Shown here: piece by piece, positions 1 through 8,653 of the stretch
Position numbering within the stretch: the stretch's first letter is position 1
Layout: each line of letters begins with the position of its first letter
Assembly: GCF_001940165.2 (NCBI RefSeq)
Contig: NZ_CP135162.1
Coordinates: 2,530,001 to 2,594,000, forward strand
Length of the DNA: 64,000 bases
Origin: Roseburia sp. 831b
Lineage (GTDB): Bacteria > Bacillota > Clostridia > Lachnospirales > Lachnospiraceae
Direction: 5' to 3'
The notes under the pieces: model-generated
The model's database searches: none
Told to the model about the DNA's origin: nothing
The model's input: only the letters and a program-made list of their open reading frames with translations
Program-made: the position numbers and the translations under genes

Positions 1-38
1 TCCACTGTATGGAAACCGTTTTTCTTCGTATCTGCCAT
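1..38 (-). CDS. 5' end of an unidentified protein, cut by window edge
   Basis: Twelve codons are visible, starting MADTKKNGFHTV, and the rest lies off the left edge. The start is supported by AAAGGAG about six bases upstream of the ATG. It follows the LysM gene on the same strand with a 71-base gap, so the two may be cotranscribed. The fragment is too short to name a family. Confidence 0.55.
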   Translation of the reverse strand, partial: MADTKKNGFHTV

Positions 39-109
39 CTGGACTCCTTTGTATCATTGAACTCTGTCGGTATCAGTATAACATATCAGTCAAATGAATT
101 CATCTCTTT

Positions 110-1414
110 TTAATGTGGAAGGGTTAAGCACTGTCCTTCATAAATCTGATCTGCATTTTCAATGCCGTTTACCTCACACAGCTTATCCATCATCGCATTG
201 GTCTGATATAGCTTCATACAGATTCCGGCAAGGCTGTCCCCTTTTTGTACTACATAATACCCCTGATTTAAATACACCTTTGCCTCCGGCGAAATATTTG
301 CAGCGGTTGTTGTCGCCGTCTGCTGGGATGCCGGCGCATTATCGGGCTGAGTCGTGGCGTCCGGCTGGGCGGTGTTATCCGACTGAACTGTGGCACCTTG
401 CTGTGTTTCATTATCGGGCTGTGCTGCAGCATCCGTCGGCCGCGCAGATGCTGCCTGGGTTGTCGTGTCCGCTGCCGGTGCAGCATCCGGCTGGACAGTT
501 TCGTCTGCCTGAACCGTAGTCTCTGTCGCAGGCTGGGCGTCCGATGTCTCTGTTTTCTTTTCGACATTTCCTTTTAAGGTTTCGATTGCAACCTTTTGCT
601 CACTGTCTGTCTCCGCAAACACCGTCTGTGCTGTATTCATCTGTGAAATCGTTTCCTGCAGATTTTTCATCCGCACGTTGTTCCGATAAGCGGCAAAAAT
701 TAGCACCAGTGTTGCAATTGCCAATGCGTATGTCGGCGAAAAACGTTTTCTTTTTTCTTTCACAGGTGCTGCCTTTGAAAACCGCATCCTATTATTTTCT
801 TCCTGTTTCGATACTTTTTCATGCTCTATCGTAACCTCTGCCGGCTTGTCCTTCTCTTTTGCTAATGCAAGCGCCTTTTTCTCATGATACAGATAGAAGC
901 CTTCCCGCATAGAAAGTTCTCCGTGACGATTGCAAAAGAAATTCTCTTCTTTTTCCACAGAATCCATTAAAAACAACACCTGATGGCGTCCTCCAAAATG
1001 CGTCATATGTAACTGTGTCAGGCGATGCACCATTCCTGGCGTTCCTCCTTTTAAATCAAATGCCCAGCCGACAACAATCATTTCCTCAGAAAAGTGTTTC
1101 ATTTTCTTAAAGACATATCCCCAGGTGGAATCACTCCAGACCGGAAGCCCCTCCTGCATCGGCATCGTCTCTAGTGATAGCGCATACTCAACAAAAATGC
1201 ATTTTTGCTCCTGAAAATCTTCCAATTTTCCAAGCAACACAAAAACTTTCCGTTCCTCGAATGTTTCCTCGCTCCATGCCACCTTGCGGTGTAAATATTG
1301 ATACACATTTTCCGCTACATAAATCCGGTCACCAATATCTGCATTTCCAATCTGGCGTATTTCCTTTGGTAGTCCTTTTTCTTTCTCCTTTTCTTCCTGA
1401 ATAATCTCAATCAT
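110..1414 (-). CDS. Membrane protein with C-terminal LysM domain
   Basis: The protein is about 434 residues. It has an N-terminal soluble domain of roughly 190 residues that I do not recognise with certainty (it loosely resembles MPN/JAB-type folds), one transmembrane segment (ALAIATLVLIFAAY) and a low-complexity linker rich in Ala, Thr, Gln, Pro and Asp. It ends in a LysM repeat (YYVVQKGDSLAGICMKLY), a module that binds peptidoglycan glycans. The inferred topology is a cytoplasmic N-terminus with the LysM outside. The open frame continues upstream to 1618, but that stretch contains the transketolase terminator, so I place the start at the ATG at 1414, with AAAGGA about 12 bases upstream. Confidence 0.8.
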   Translation of the reverse strand: MIEIIQEEKEKEKGLPKEIRQIGNADIGDRIYVAENVYQYLHRKVAWSEETFEERKVFVLLGKLEDFQEQKCIFVEYALSLETMPMQEGLPVWSDSTWGYVFKKMKHFSEEMIVVGWAFDLKGGTPGMVHRLTQLHMTHFGGRHQVLFLMDSVEKEENFFCNRHGELSMREGFYLYHEKKALALAKEKDKPAEVTIEHEKVSKQEENNRMRFSKAAPVKEKRKRFSPTYALAIATLVLIFAAYRNNVRMKNLQETISQMNTAQTVFAETDSEQKVAIETLKGNVEKKTETSDAQPATETTVQADETVQPDAAPAADTTTQAASARPTDAAAQPDNETQQGATVQSDNTAQPDATTQPDNAPASQQTATTTAANISPEAKVYLNQGYYVVQKGDSLAGICMKLYQTNAMMDKLCEVNGIENADQIYEGQCLTLPH

Positions 1415-1572
1415 GCCACAGACCTGTCCTTTCTTTACGCAATTCCATTCCCGCTCTTTGTTGTTATATCTGGGAATCCTAAGGAAAAATTTAGCACAAA
1501 TCGTTTTCTTTTTTTGGTGGATTATGGAGGATTTTTCAAAAAGTTTTCGACAGAAGACGCTCCTTTTGGGCA

Positions 1573-1605
1573 AGAAAAAAAGCTGCCGTATCAAATACGA
1601 CAGCT
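1573..1605 (-). terminator. Terminator of the first transketolase operon
   Basis: Two 11-base arms (1581-1591 and 1595-1605, one internal mismatch) close a three-base loop. On the minus strand they are followed by a run of six or more T. It sits about 40 bases after the transketolase C-subunit stop codon. Confidence 0.85.
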
Positions 1606-1646
1606 TTTGAAAAAACATACTGTTATTTTGTAAAAGAAAGAATCGC

Positions 1647-2591
1647 CTAAGCTCTTACAAATGCTTTTACTTTCTCGTAAATGCTCTTTGCATCTAATCC
1701 GTATTTCTGAATTAATTCCGTAGCCGGGCCAGATTCTCCAAAGACATCATTGACACCAATCTTCATTACCTTGGTTGGAGCTTTCTCGCTTAAGACATCA
1801 CATACAGCGCTTCCAAGTCCGCCGATGACGGAATGTTCTTCGACTGTGACAACTTTGCCAGTCTTTGTAGCAGATTTTACAACCAATTCTGCATCGATTG
1901 GTTTAATGGTATGAATGTTGATAACCTCAGCATTGATTCCGTCAGCCTCTAACAGTTTCGCAGCTTCTAAGGATTCACTTACTTCAAGACCTGTTGCAAA
2001 AATGGTAACGTCTGTTCCTTCTTTTAACACAACACCTTTTCCAATCTCGAATTTGTATGTTTCCGGGTCATTGATAACCGGAATTGCAAGACGTCCGAAA
2101 CGAAGGTATACAGGACCTACATACTCATAAGCTGCTTTGACTGCTGCTCTTGCTTCTGTATCGTCTGCAGGGTTGATGACTACCATTCCCGGAATCGTAC
2201 GCATCAATGCAAGATCTTCCAGACACTGGTGTGTTGCACCGTCTTCACCAACAGAGATTCCGGCATGTGTTGCACCAATTTTTACATTTAAATGTGGATA
2301 ACCGATTGCATTACGAACCTGCTCGAATGCTCTTCCTGCTGCAAACATTGCAAAGGAACTGATAAATGGTACTTTTCCACAGGTAGCAAGACCTGCTGCG
2401 ATACCAGCCATGTTACACTCTGCGATACCGATATCCCAATGACGTTCCGGGAACGCTTTTTTGAAAATACCAGTTTTGGTTGCGCCTGCTAAGTCTGCAT
2501 CTAAAACGATTAAGTCTTCATGTTCTTTTCCGATTTCAACTAAAGCATTACCATAGCTTTCTCTTGTTGCGATTTTCTTTACTTCTGACAT
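1647..2591 (-). CDS. Transketolase, C-terminal subunit (copy 1)
   Basis: This 314-residue protein carries the pyrimidine-binding and C-terminal domains of transketolase, the thiamine-diphosphate enzyme that moves two-carbon units in the non-oxidative pentose phosphate pathway. Visible hallmarks are DADLAGATKTGIF near the N-terminus, the cofactor-contacting RHWDIGIAECNMAGIAAGL stretch and GATHAGISVGEDGATHQ. Its start lies 13 bases inside the end of the N-subunit gene, so the two are probably translationally coupled and form one alpha2beta2 enzyme in the cytoplasm. A close paralogue is at 33068-34009. Confidence 0.95.
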   Translation of the reverse strand: MSEVKKIATRESYGNALVEIGKEHEDLIVLDADLAGATKTGIFKKAFPERHWDIGIAECNMAGIAAGLATCGKVPFISSFAMFAAGRAFEQVRNAIGYPHLNVKIGATHAGISVGEDGATHQCLEDLALMRTIPGMVVINPADDTEARAAVKAAYEYVGPVYLRFGRLAIPVINDPETYKFEIGKGVVLKEGTDVTIFATGLEVSESLEAAKLLEADGINAEVINIHTIKPIDAELVVKSATKTGKVVTVEEHSVIGGLGSAVCDVLSEKAPTKVMKIGVNDVFGESGPATELIQKYGLDAKSIYEKVKAFVRA

Positions 2592-3418
2592 AATGCTTCA
2601 CCTACTTTCTCTAAATCTGCCATTGCAACTGCATACTGTTCATCGTTTGGAGCTTTTCCATGCCAGTCTACGTTATTCTCCATGAAGGAAACTCCTTTTC
2701 CTTTTACCGTTTTCGCGATGATTGCGGTTGGCATTCCTTTTGTCTCACGTGCTTCTTTCATTGCTGCACGAATCTCATCAAAATTGTTACCATCAATATT
2801 GATTACATGGAAGTTGAATGCTTCAAACTTCTTATCGATTGGGTATGGAGAACATACTTCATCGATTGTTCCGTCAATCTGAAGGTTGTTGTTATCTACA
2901 ATAACACAAAGGTTGTCTAATTTTTTGAAACCAGCCCACATTGCTGCTTCCCAAATCTGGCCTTCCTGAATCTCACCGTCTCCGCAAAGTGCATATACGC
3001 GGTAATCTTTTTTGTCAAATTTTCCTGCTGCTGCCATACCAACTGCTGCAGAAAGTCCCTGTCCTAAAGAACCACTTGACATATCTACACCTGGGATGTG
3101 CTTCATATCAGGGTGTCCCTGTAAGTAGGAACCGGTATGACGAAGTGTCAGTAAATCTTTCTTTGGGAAAAATCCTTTCTCTGCTAATGTAGCATAGAGA
3201 CCTGGTGCAACGTGACCTTTTGATAATACAAAACGATCGCGGTCTGCCATCTTCGGGTTCTTTGGGTCTACGTTCATTTCCTCAAAATACAGATATGTAA
3301 AAATATCTGCTGCTGACAGTGATCCACCTGGATGTCCTGCCTTTGCACTGTGTACAGATGAGACAATACCTTTACGAATCTCATTTGCAGTGATTTGTAA
3401 TTCTAAATTCGTCATCAT
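2579..3418 (-). CDS. Transketolase, N-terminal subunit (copy 1)
   Basis: This 279-residue protein is the diphosphate-binding half of a split transketolase. The ThDP motif is CGDGEIQEGQIWEAAMWAG followed by IVDNNNLQIDG, and GHPGGSLSAADIF lies near the N-terminus. Two adjacent ATG codons follow AAAGGAAAGGAAATC, and the usual start in this family is MTNLELQ, so either ATG is possible. Splitting the enzyme into two short genes is normal in Clostridia. The pair stands apart from any sugar operon and is probably the housekeeping copy. Confidence 0.95.
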   Translation of the reverse strand: MMTNLELQITANEIRKGIVSSVHSAKAGHPGGSLSAADIFTYLYFEEMNVDPKNPKMADRDRFVLSKGHVAPGLYATLAEKGFFPKKDLLTLRHTGSYLQGHPDMKHIPGVDMSSGSLGQGLSAAVGMAAAGKFDKKDYRVYALCGDGEIQEGQIWEAAMWAGFKKLDNLCVIVDNNNLQIDGTIDEVCSPYPIDKKFEAFNFHVINIDGNNFDEIRAAMKEARETKGMPTAIIAKTVKGKGVSFMENNVDWHGKAPNDEQYAVAMADLEKVGEALCQK

Positions 3419-3493
3419 GATTTCCTTTCCTTTGGTTCCTTTTAGGGAGCCTGTTCTTTATACCTTCTCCTGACATTTTAAACCAAACTACAA

Positions 3494-4090
3494 TTATAGT
3501 TCTGTTCGGCCCTCCAATGCGCGGAGTAAAGTTACCTCATCAATATATTCCAAATCTCCTCCAACCGGAACCCCACTGGCAATTCTTGTCACCTTGATTC
3601 CTGTCGGTTTAATCAGTTTACTCATATACATTGCGGTTGTCTCACCTTCCAGGCTGGAGTTTGTCGCAATGATAACCTCATCCACATCCTGTTGGAGACG
3701 CTGCATTAATTCTTTTAATTTGATATCATTTGGTCCGATTCCAAGCATCGGCGAGATTGCTCCGTGGAGCACATGATAGACACCGTCAAATTTCCCTGTC
3801 TTCTCATACGCTGCAAGATCTCTTGTGTTCTCCACCACCATGATAACCTTGTGATTTCGGCTTGCATCCCTGCAAATCGGGCAGAGCTCTTCATCGGTCA
3901 GAGTGAAACATTCCTTGCAATATCTGACATTTTCTTTTGCATCTAATATCGCATGTGACAGACTTTCTACCTGTTCCTTTGGCATGTTCAAAATATGAAA
4001 CGCCAGACGCTGTGCGGACTTTGCACCGATTCCAGGAAGGCTGGACAATTCTTCAATCAGTTTACTAATCTGTTTGCTATAATAATCCAT
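3494..4090 (-). CDS. recR: Recombination mediator RecR
   Basis: RecR (198 residues, normal length) works with RecO and RecF to load RecA on gapped DNA. The N-terminal helix-hairpin-helix ([20 protein letters not shown]), the four-cysteine zinc finger (CKECF...CPIC, residues about 57-72) and the Toprim domain ([16 protein letters not shown], with LEGETTAMY) are all present. It is the last gene of dnaX-ybaB-recR, an order conserved across Firmicutes. Confidence 0.97.
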   Translation of the reverse strand: MDYYSKQISKLIEELSSLPGIGAKSAQRLAFHILNMPKEQVESLSHAILDAKENVRYCKECFTLTDEELCPICRDASRNHKVIMVVENTRDLAAYEKTGKFDGVYHVLHGAISPMLGIGPNDIKLKELMQRLQQDVDEVIIATNSSLEGETTAMYMSKLIKPTGIKVTRIASGVPVGGDLEYIDEVTLLRALEGRTEL

Positions 4091-4117
4091 CTTCTTTGCC
4101 CTCCCTATGTAGCTGTT

Positions 4118-4459
4118 TTAGAATGGCAAACCGCCTAATCCGCCTGTGATTTTGGACATGGAATTGGATGATTCTTCTTCGATTTTACGAAGTGCCTCAT
4201 TGGTTGCTGCCATAATCAAATCTTCTAACATCTCAATATCGTCTGGATCTACCACTTCTTCGGATAATTTTACTTTTGTAATCTCTTTCTTACCGGAAAT
4301 GGTAACTTCCACAGCCCCGCCACCAGCTGTTGCTGTCACTTCTTTTTCTTCTAACTCTTTCTGCGCTTCTTCCATCTGTCTTTGCATCTTCTGCGCCTGT
4401 TTCATAAGGTTATTCATATTTCCTGGCATACCGCCTGGGAATCCACCTCTTTTTGCCAT
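4118..4459 (-). CDS. ybaB: YbaB/EbfC family nucleoid-associated protein
   Basis: This 113-residue protein has a Gly/Met/Asn-rich start ([20 protein letters not shown]), a Gln/Glu-rich helix and the core strands [20 protein letters not shown] typical of YbaB/EbfC. These small dimeric DNA-binding proteins are encoded between dnaX and recR. It lies 13 bases after dnaX and 27 bases before recR, so all three are one operon. Confidence 0.95.
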   Translation of the reverse strand: MAKRGGFPGGMPGNMNNLMKQAQKMQRQMEEAQKELEEKEVTATAGGGAVEVTISGKKEITKVKLSEEVVDPDDIEMLEDLIMAATNEALRKIEEESSNSMSKITGGLGGLPF

Positions 4460-4472
4460 TTTAAAATCCTCC

Positions 4473-6053
4473 TTAAATGTCTTCTATTTCTATGTCAAAC
4501 TGTATCGCCTCGCGTAAATCCGGATAAACTTCCTTGCCCGGGCGACCGCTGTCATTGAGTTTTACAAGTACTTCTATCTGCTTACCAATCCGGTTGGCTG
4601 CAAGCTCCTTGAATTCATCCATACAGCCTGCACGGTTCTCTTCGATATATTCGTAAGCATTTGGATCATCAAATGCAAGCAGCAATGTACCGCCTGCTCC
4701 TAATGAAGGAATCGCTTTCTTCATATAGGTTCTTGAGATTCCTGCCATCTCAGACAGAATCGAATTCCAGTTTGTGACTACCTGCTGCACATCCTCCGGG
4801 ACTGCCTTTGGAAACTCTGCTACCGGAGTGGGTGTTGCCGCATTCGCGACATTACCGGCTGCTTGCCCCAAAGCCCCTTCCGGTGCCGCCATCATAACAC
4901 CTGATGCTAATTTCTTTTCCAGAGAATCGATTCGGTCGATGATGGACTCGTAATCTTTTTCCATCTCTGGTTTACATAACTTAATCACTGCAATCTCAAT
5001 TAAGATACGCTTCTGTGAAGCATAACGAATCTGATTGCTTAACTCCGAAAAAATACGGATGTATCGTATCAGCACGGGCGGTTCTACCACCTGTGCTTCT
5101 TCTTTTAATAATGCAAGATTCTCACTCGATATGTCAAGTACATCTTCCATATCATCGGAACTTTGTACCAGCAAAAGATTTCTCAAATACCACGTGAAAT
5201 CTGTGACAAACTGTCCCATCTCACGTCCTTCAATCACAAGCTCCTCGATGGTTGCAATCGCGCCTGTGACATTTTTCTCGAGAATCTGGCGAAGCAGGCG
5301 GCTGAACACTTCGGTATCCACTGCCCCCAGTGTCTCTAACACCTTGTCGTATGTCAGTTTCTGACCAAGGTAAAAGGCAATACACTGGTCAAGCAGACTT
5401 AACGCATCTCGCATGGAGCCGTCGCCTACTTTTGCAATATAACGGATTGCCCGCTCTTCTACGTCAACCTGTTCTTTCTCCATGAGCTCCTGCAATCTTG
5501 CTGCAATCGTGTCAATGGAGATTCTTCGAAAATCATATCTCTGGCAACGGGATAAAATCGTAATCGGAATCTTATGTGCTTCCGTGGTTGCCAGAATAAA
5601 AATAACATATGCCGGCGGTTCTTCCAATGTCTTTAAAAGTGCATTGAACGCCCCTATGGAAAGCATATGAACCTCATCTATGATATAAACCTTGTATTTT
5701 CCTTCCGTTGGCCGGTATGCAACTTCCTCGCGGATTTCACGGATATTATCGACACCGTTGTTGGAAGCGGCATCAATCTCGATGACATTCATCGAGGTTC
5801 CTGCTGCAATCGCCTTACAGGTCGGACATTCCCCACAGGGACTTCCGTCCACCGGGTGTTCACAGTTGACCGCTTTCGCAAAAATCTTTGCGATGGTTGT
5901 CTTACCGGTTCCTCTTGTTCCACAAAAAAGATAAGCATGTCCGATTCTGTCTGCTTTTATCTGATTTTTAAGAGTTGTTACGATATGATCCTGACCTTTT
6001 ACATCTTCAAATTCCTGCGGTCGGAATTTTCGATACAACGCTGTGTATGACAT
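4473..6053 (-). CDS. dnaX: DNA polymerase III subunits gamma/tau
   Basis: DnaX (526 residues) is the clamp-loader ATPase of the replisome. Walker A is [13 protein letters not shown], the zinc-binding cysteines are [10 protein letters not shown], Walker B and the DExx box are [10 protein letters not shown], and the sensor 1 region is [11 protein letters not shown]. The C-terminal part after about residue 370 is a short, Ala/Pro-rich tau-like tail. I saw no obvious programmed-frameshift heptamer. It is the first gene of the dnaX-ybaB-recR operon. Confidence 0.97.
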   Translation of the reverse strand: MSYTALYRKFRPQEFEDVKGQDHIVTTLKNQIKADRIGHAYLFCGTRGTGKTTIAKIFAKAVNCEHPVDGSPCGECPTCKAIAAGTSMNVIEIDAASNNGVDNIREIREEVAYRPTEGKYKVYIIDEVHMLSIGAFNALLKTLEEPPAYVIFILATTEAHKIPITILSRCQRYDFRRISIDTIAARLQELMEKEQVDVEERAIRYIAKVGDGSMRDALSLLDQCIAFYLGQKLTYDKVLETLGAVDTEVFSRLLRQILEKNVTGAIATIEELVIEGREMGQFVTDFTWYLRNLLLVQSSDDMEDVLDISSENLALLKEEAQVVEPPVLIRYIRIFSELSNQIRYASQKRILIEIAVIKLCKPEMEKDYESIIDRIDSLEKKLASGVMMAAPEGALGQAAGNVANAATPTPVAEFPKAVPEDVQQVVTNWNSILSEMAGISRTYMKKAIPSLGAGGTLLLAFDDPNAYEYIEENRAGCMDEFKELAANRIGKQIEVLVKLNDSGRPGKEVYPDLREAIQFDIEIEDI

Positions 6054-6092
6054 GCTTTTTCACCTAACCTTTATCTTTCTTAAACAATATCT

Positions 6093-7166
6093 TTAATCAC
6101 CAAAACTGATTCCGGTGCGTTTTGCTTCTTTAATCATCTGGCTGTCCGGATCCACCATTTTTAATTTTCCGGCTACATCGCCGAGTGGAATTCTTTTGGT
6201 CTTTCCATTGACCATACCAATCATATAACCATAATCTTCGTCAAGAATTGCTTTTGCGGCTGCCGAACCAAGTCTTGTACAAAGAACTCTGTCGTAAGGA
6301 CATGGACTTCCTCCACGCTGTGTATGCCCCGGAACGGTCACACGCACCTCAACGCCGGCTTTTTGCAAAATCTGGTCTGCAATCTCGTAGGAGACGGATG
6401 GATATTTGGCATTCGCCTTTTTCTCCTTGTATGCCTTCTTGGAAAGGTCTGCGTCCGCCTTGGAAATTGCGCCTTCCGCAACTGCAAGAATCGTGAAACC
6501 TTTTCCCTGGCGTGTTCTCTTATCGATTGCTTCGATTACCTTATCGATATCATACGGAATCTCTGGAAGCAGGATAATATCTGCGCCACCTGCGATTCCT
6601 GCATATAACGTCAGCCATCCGACTTTGTGTCCCATTACTTCCACAATAAACACACGGTTATGGGAAGCCGCTGTTGTATGAATACAATCTATGGCGTCGG
6701 TTGCAATGTTAATGGCACTTTGGAAACCAAACGTCACATCCGTTCCATAAATATCATTGTCAATTGTCTTTGGAAGATGGATGATATTGAGGCCTTCCTC
6801 CCGAAGCAGGTTCGCTGTCTTTTGCGTTCCGTTTCCACCAAGAATCACAAGACAGTCCAGGGATAATTTATAATAAGTCTGCTTCATTGCTGCGACCTTA
6901 TCCAACCCATTCGCATCCGGTGTGCGCATAAGCTTAAACGGTTGTCTGGAAGAGCCTAAAATCGTACCGCCTTTTGTCAGAATCCCGGAAAAATCCTTCG
7001 CCGTCAGCAAACGGTAATCACCGTAAATCAACCCTTTGTAACCGTTTAAAAATCCATAAACTTCTAACTCGTCTACATTCTCACTTAACGCTTTTACCAC
7101 ACCTCGCATCGCTGCATTCAGTGCCTGGCAGTCGCCACCGCTTGTTAACATTCCGATTCTTTTCAT
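6093..7166 (-). CDS. 6-phosphofructokinase (group III type, phosphoryl donor uncertain)
   Basis: The protein is 357 residues from the ATG at 7166, which is preceded by GGAAGGTGCTGTCA-type ribosome binding sequence; the open frame runs 25 codons further without a good site. It phosphorylates fructose 6-phosphate in glycolysis. The nucleotide loop is MLTSGGDCQALNAAMRG and the catalytic motif is TIDND (Asp136). At the donor-discriminating positions it has GGNGT (Asn112, Gly113) and PKTIDND (Lys133): Gly as in ATP enzymes but Lys as in pyrophosphate enzymes. The donor therefore cannot be assigned from sequence. It follows dnaX upstream but probably has its own promoter. Confidence 0.93.
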   Translation of the reverse strand: MKRIGMLTSGGDCQALNAAMRGVVKALSENVDELEVYGFLNGYKGLIYGDYRLLTAKDFSGILTKGGTILGSSRQPFKLMRTPDANGLDKVAAMKQTYYKLSLDCLVILGGNGTQKTANLLREEGLNIIHLPKTIDNDIYGTDVTFGFQSAINIATDAIDCIHTTAASHNRVFIVEVMGHKVGWLTLYAGIAGGADIILLPEIPYDIDKVIEAIDKRTRQGKGFTILAVAEGAISKADADLSKKAYKEKKANAKYPSVSYEIADQILQKAGVEVRVTVPGHTQRGGSPCPYDRVLCTRLGSAAAKAILDEDYGYMIGMVNGKTKRIPLGDVAGKLKMVDPDSQMIKEAKRTGISFGD

Positions 7167-7260
7167 TGACAGCACCTTCCCTTCCACATATTCGTGTACA
7201 TTATAATATATTTTATCACTTTGAACAACCCAAAACTTCACTACTTTCGCTTTTGAATGC

Positions 7261-7288
7261 TTGCAATTTATCCAAAATATGATATACT
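7261..7288 (+). promoter_or_regulatory. Promoter of tRNA-Ser
   Basis: TTGCAA at 7261-7266 and TATACT at 7283-7288 are separated by 16 bases and lie 23 bases upstream of the tRNA. Confidence 0.7.
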
Positions 7289-7311
7289 AGATAGGTGTTT
7301 TTTATACATTT

Positions 7312-7399
7312 GGAGACGTATCGAAGTGGTCATAACGGGGCTGACTCGAAATCAGTTAGCCGGGCAACCGGCACGCGGGTTCGAATCCCGCCGTCTCCG
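7312..7399 (+). tRNA. tRNA-Ser (anticodon CGA)
   Basis: The acceptor arms GGAGACG and CGTCTCC pair, with discriminator G. The anticodon loop is CTCGAAA between CTGA/TCAG arms, giving anticodon CGA for codon UCG. A long variable arm (GCCGGGCAACCGGC) marks a class II tRNA, and the T arm is GCGGGTTCGAATCCCGC. CCA is not encoded. It is the only plus-strand gene in the first 20 kb. Confidence 0.97.
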
Positions 7400-7401
7400 C
7401 T

Positions 7402-7434
7402 AAAAAAGCTATCACAGATTGTGATAGCTTTTTT
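7402..7434 (+). terminator. Bidirectional terminator between tRNA-Ser and regulator
   Basis: A perfect stem, GCTATCAC/GTGATAGC with loop AGATT, is flanked by A6 and T6. It can end both the tRNA transcript on the plus strand and the regulator transcript arriving on the minus strand from 7465. Confidence 0.92.
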
Positions 7435-7464
7435 ATTTGTATTATGTAAACCTATCGTCTTTTT

Positions 7465-8601
7465 TTAGGTCAGCTTTCCTTCTAAATATCGAATCAGCTT
7501 TCTTAGCATTTCTTCATTTGTACTGTAATAGATTCGGTTTCCTTTTTTCTCTAAATTCAGAAGATGTGCTTCGTACAATTCGTTCGTGTGGTGGGAAATC
7601 GTTGCCGTCGTCAGTCCTAAATGCTGTGCCAGCACGCTTCCGTACGCCGATGCCTCCTTGGTAAGCGATAAAATTTCAAATTTATTTTTTTCACTGATGA
7701 GTCGTAATGTCTTAAGTGCCTGCTCATCCGAGAGGGTTGTCTCCGATTCGTAACAATCTCTAATTGTGTATCCTTCCCCAAATAAGATGCCTGCCGTTCC
7801 TACACATGGTCCATTTACTTTTCCGGTTTCCGGGTCCATATCGAATGTGACACCCATTCGTGTCGGCACAAAGATACATGGCCACAGCGTCCATTCCTCT
7901 ATGGGTCTTTCTATATCCTCTTTAAAATGAAAAATCTCTTCCATATAATCCGGGAAGCTTTTGCCACCCAGTTCTTCCGTCCAATATTCACCAAAAATAG
8001 AAATCCATTCCTGTATCTGCTTTTGGTATTTTGTAATCTGGTTTAGCGCACGCTCCAATAACTGGTTTACTTTTTCAAAATGCGTTTCGCGATTTAAAAT
8101 GATATCCTGCAGTGCCAGTTTTTTCTCATCTGGAATATCCATCTTCAAAATAAAAGAGATAACCTCCGCTAAACTTTCACCAAATTTTACGTCAACAACG
8201 TCCTGAACGGAATTATTGTAAACGCAAAGGCGATGATACACGTTTTTGTAATACTCGCTCTCTTCCATCTTTAAGATAGAATCTGACCATTCCTTCGGTG
8301 TTGCATACCAGAGTGGGAGATTGCTTTCCCAGAGATAAAGGATATGGGTCAGACGCTCTCCTCCCCAGTCTTCTGCTCCGAAATAAAACAAAACATCTTC
8401 CCACTTGTCTTTTAACACTGCTTTCGTGTCGGCGTCAATCTCTTTTAAAATAGAAAAAACCGATTCAAACCGTTTGTTGCGTTTTGCATTTTTCGCAATT
8501 TCTTCTTTATAGTCTTCTAACGTCTTTTGGGATGCAGCCATACTCAAAAGATTCATCGCCTCTGTGAGTGGTCTTATCTCTTTTTGAATTCCGTTTGCCA
8601 T
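7465..8601 (-). CDS. ArsR-type transcriptional regulator with long N-terminal domain
   Basis: The protein is 378 residues. The last 80 residues form a winged-helix HTH of ArsR type (LRLISEKNKFEILSLTKEA, then LGLTTATISHHTNELYEAHL and a wing with GNRIYYST). The first 290 residues are an all-helical domain of unknown ligand found in similar clostridial regulators. The MFS transporter gene lies 52 bases upstream on the same strand, and TTAGAT-type dyads occur at both promoters, so autoregulation and control of the transporter are likely. No metal-binding Cys motif is visible, so it is probably not a metal sensor. Confidence 0.85.
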   Translation of the reverse strand: MANGIQKEIRPLTEAMNLLSMAASQKTLEDYKEEIAKNAKRNKRFESVFSILKEIDADTKAVLKDKWEDVLFYFGAEDWGGERLTHILYLWESNLPLWYATPKEWSDSILKMEESEYYKNVYHRLCVYNNSVQDVVDVKFGESLAEVISFILKMDIPDEKKLALQDIILNRETHFEKVNQLLERALNQITKYQKQIQEWISIFGEYWTEELGGKSFPDYMEEIFHFKEDIERPIEEWTLWPCIFVPTRMGVTFDMDPETGKVNGPCVGTAGILFGEGYTIRDCYESETTLSDEQALKTLRLISEKNKFEILSLTKEASAYGSVLAQHLGLTTATISHHTNELYEAHLLNLEKKGNRIYYSTNEEMLRKLIRYLEGKLT

Positions 8602-8627
8602 CGCGTACCTCTGTTTCTAAATTGTTA

Positions 8628-8643
8628 TTAGATGTACGTCTAG
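8628..8643. promoter_or_regulatory. Candidate operator of the ArsR-type regulator
   Basis: TTAGATGTACGTCTAG is a near-palindrome that matches three sites upstream of the MFS gene. It overlaps by two bases a minus-strand -10 box (TATACT, 8642-8647) reading into the regulator gene. Confidence 0.6.
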
Positions 8644-8653
8644 TATAACACAA

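Noticed and set aside
1415..1618. N-terminal 68-residue extension of the LysM protein
   Set aside because: It would be encoded across the transketolase terminator, and the ATG at 1414 is a reasonable start.
4473..6053. Programmed frameshift in dnaX
   Set aside because: I saw no A6G-type slippery run followed by a hairpin in the expected region.
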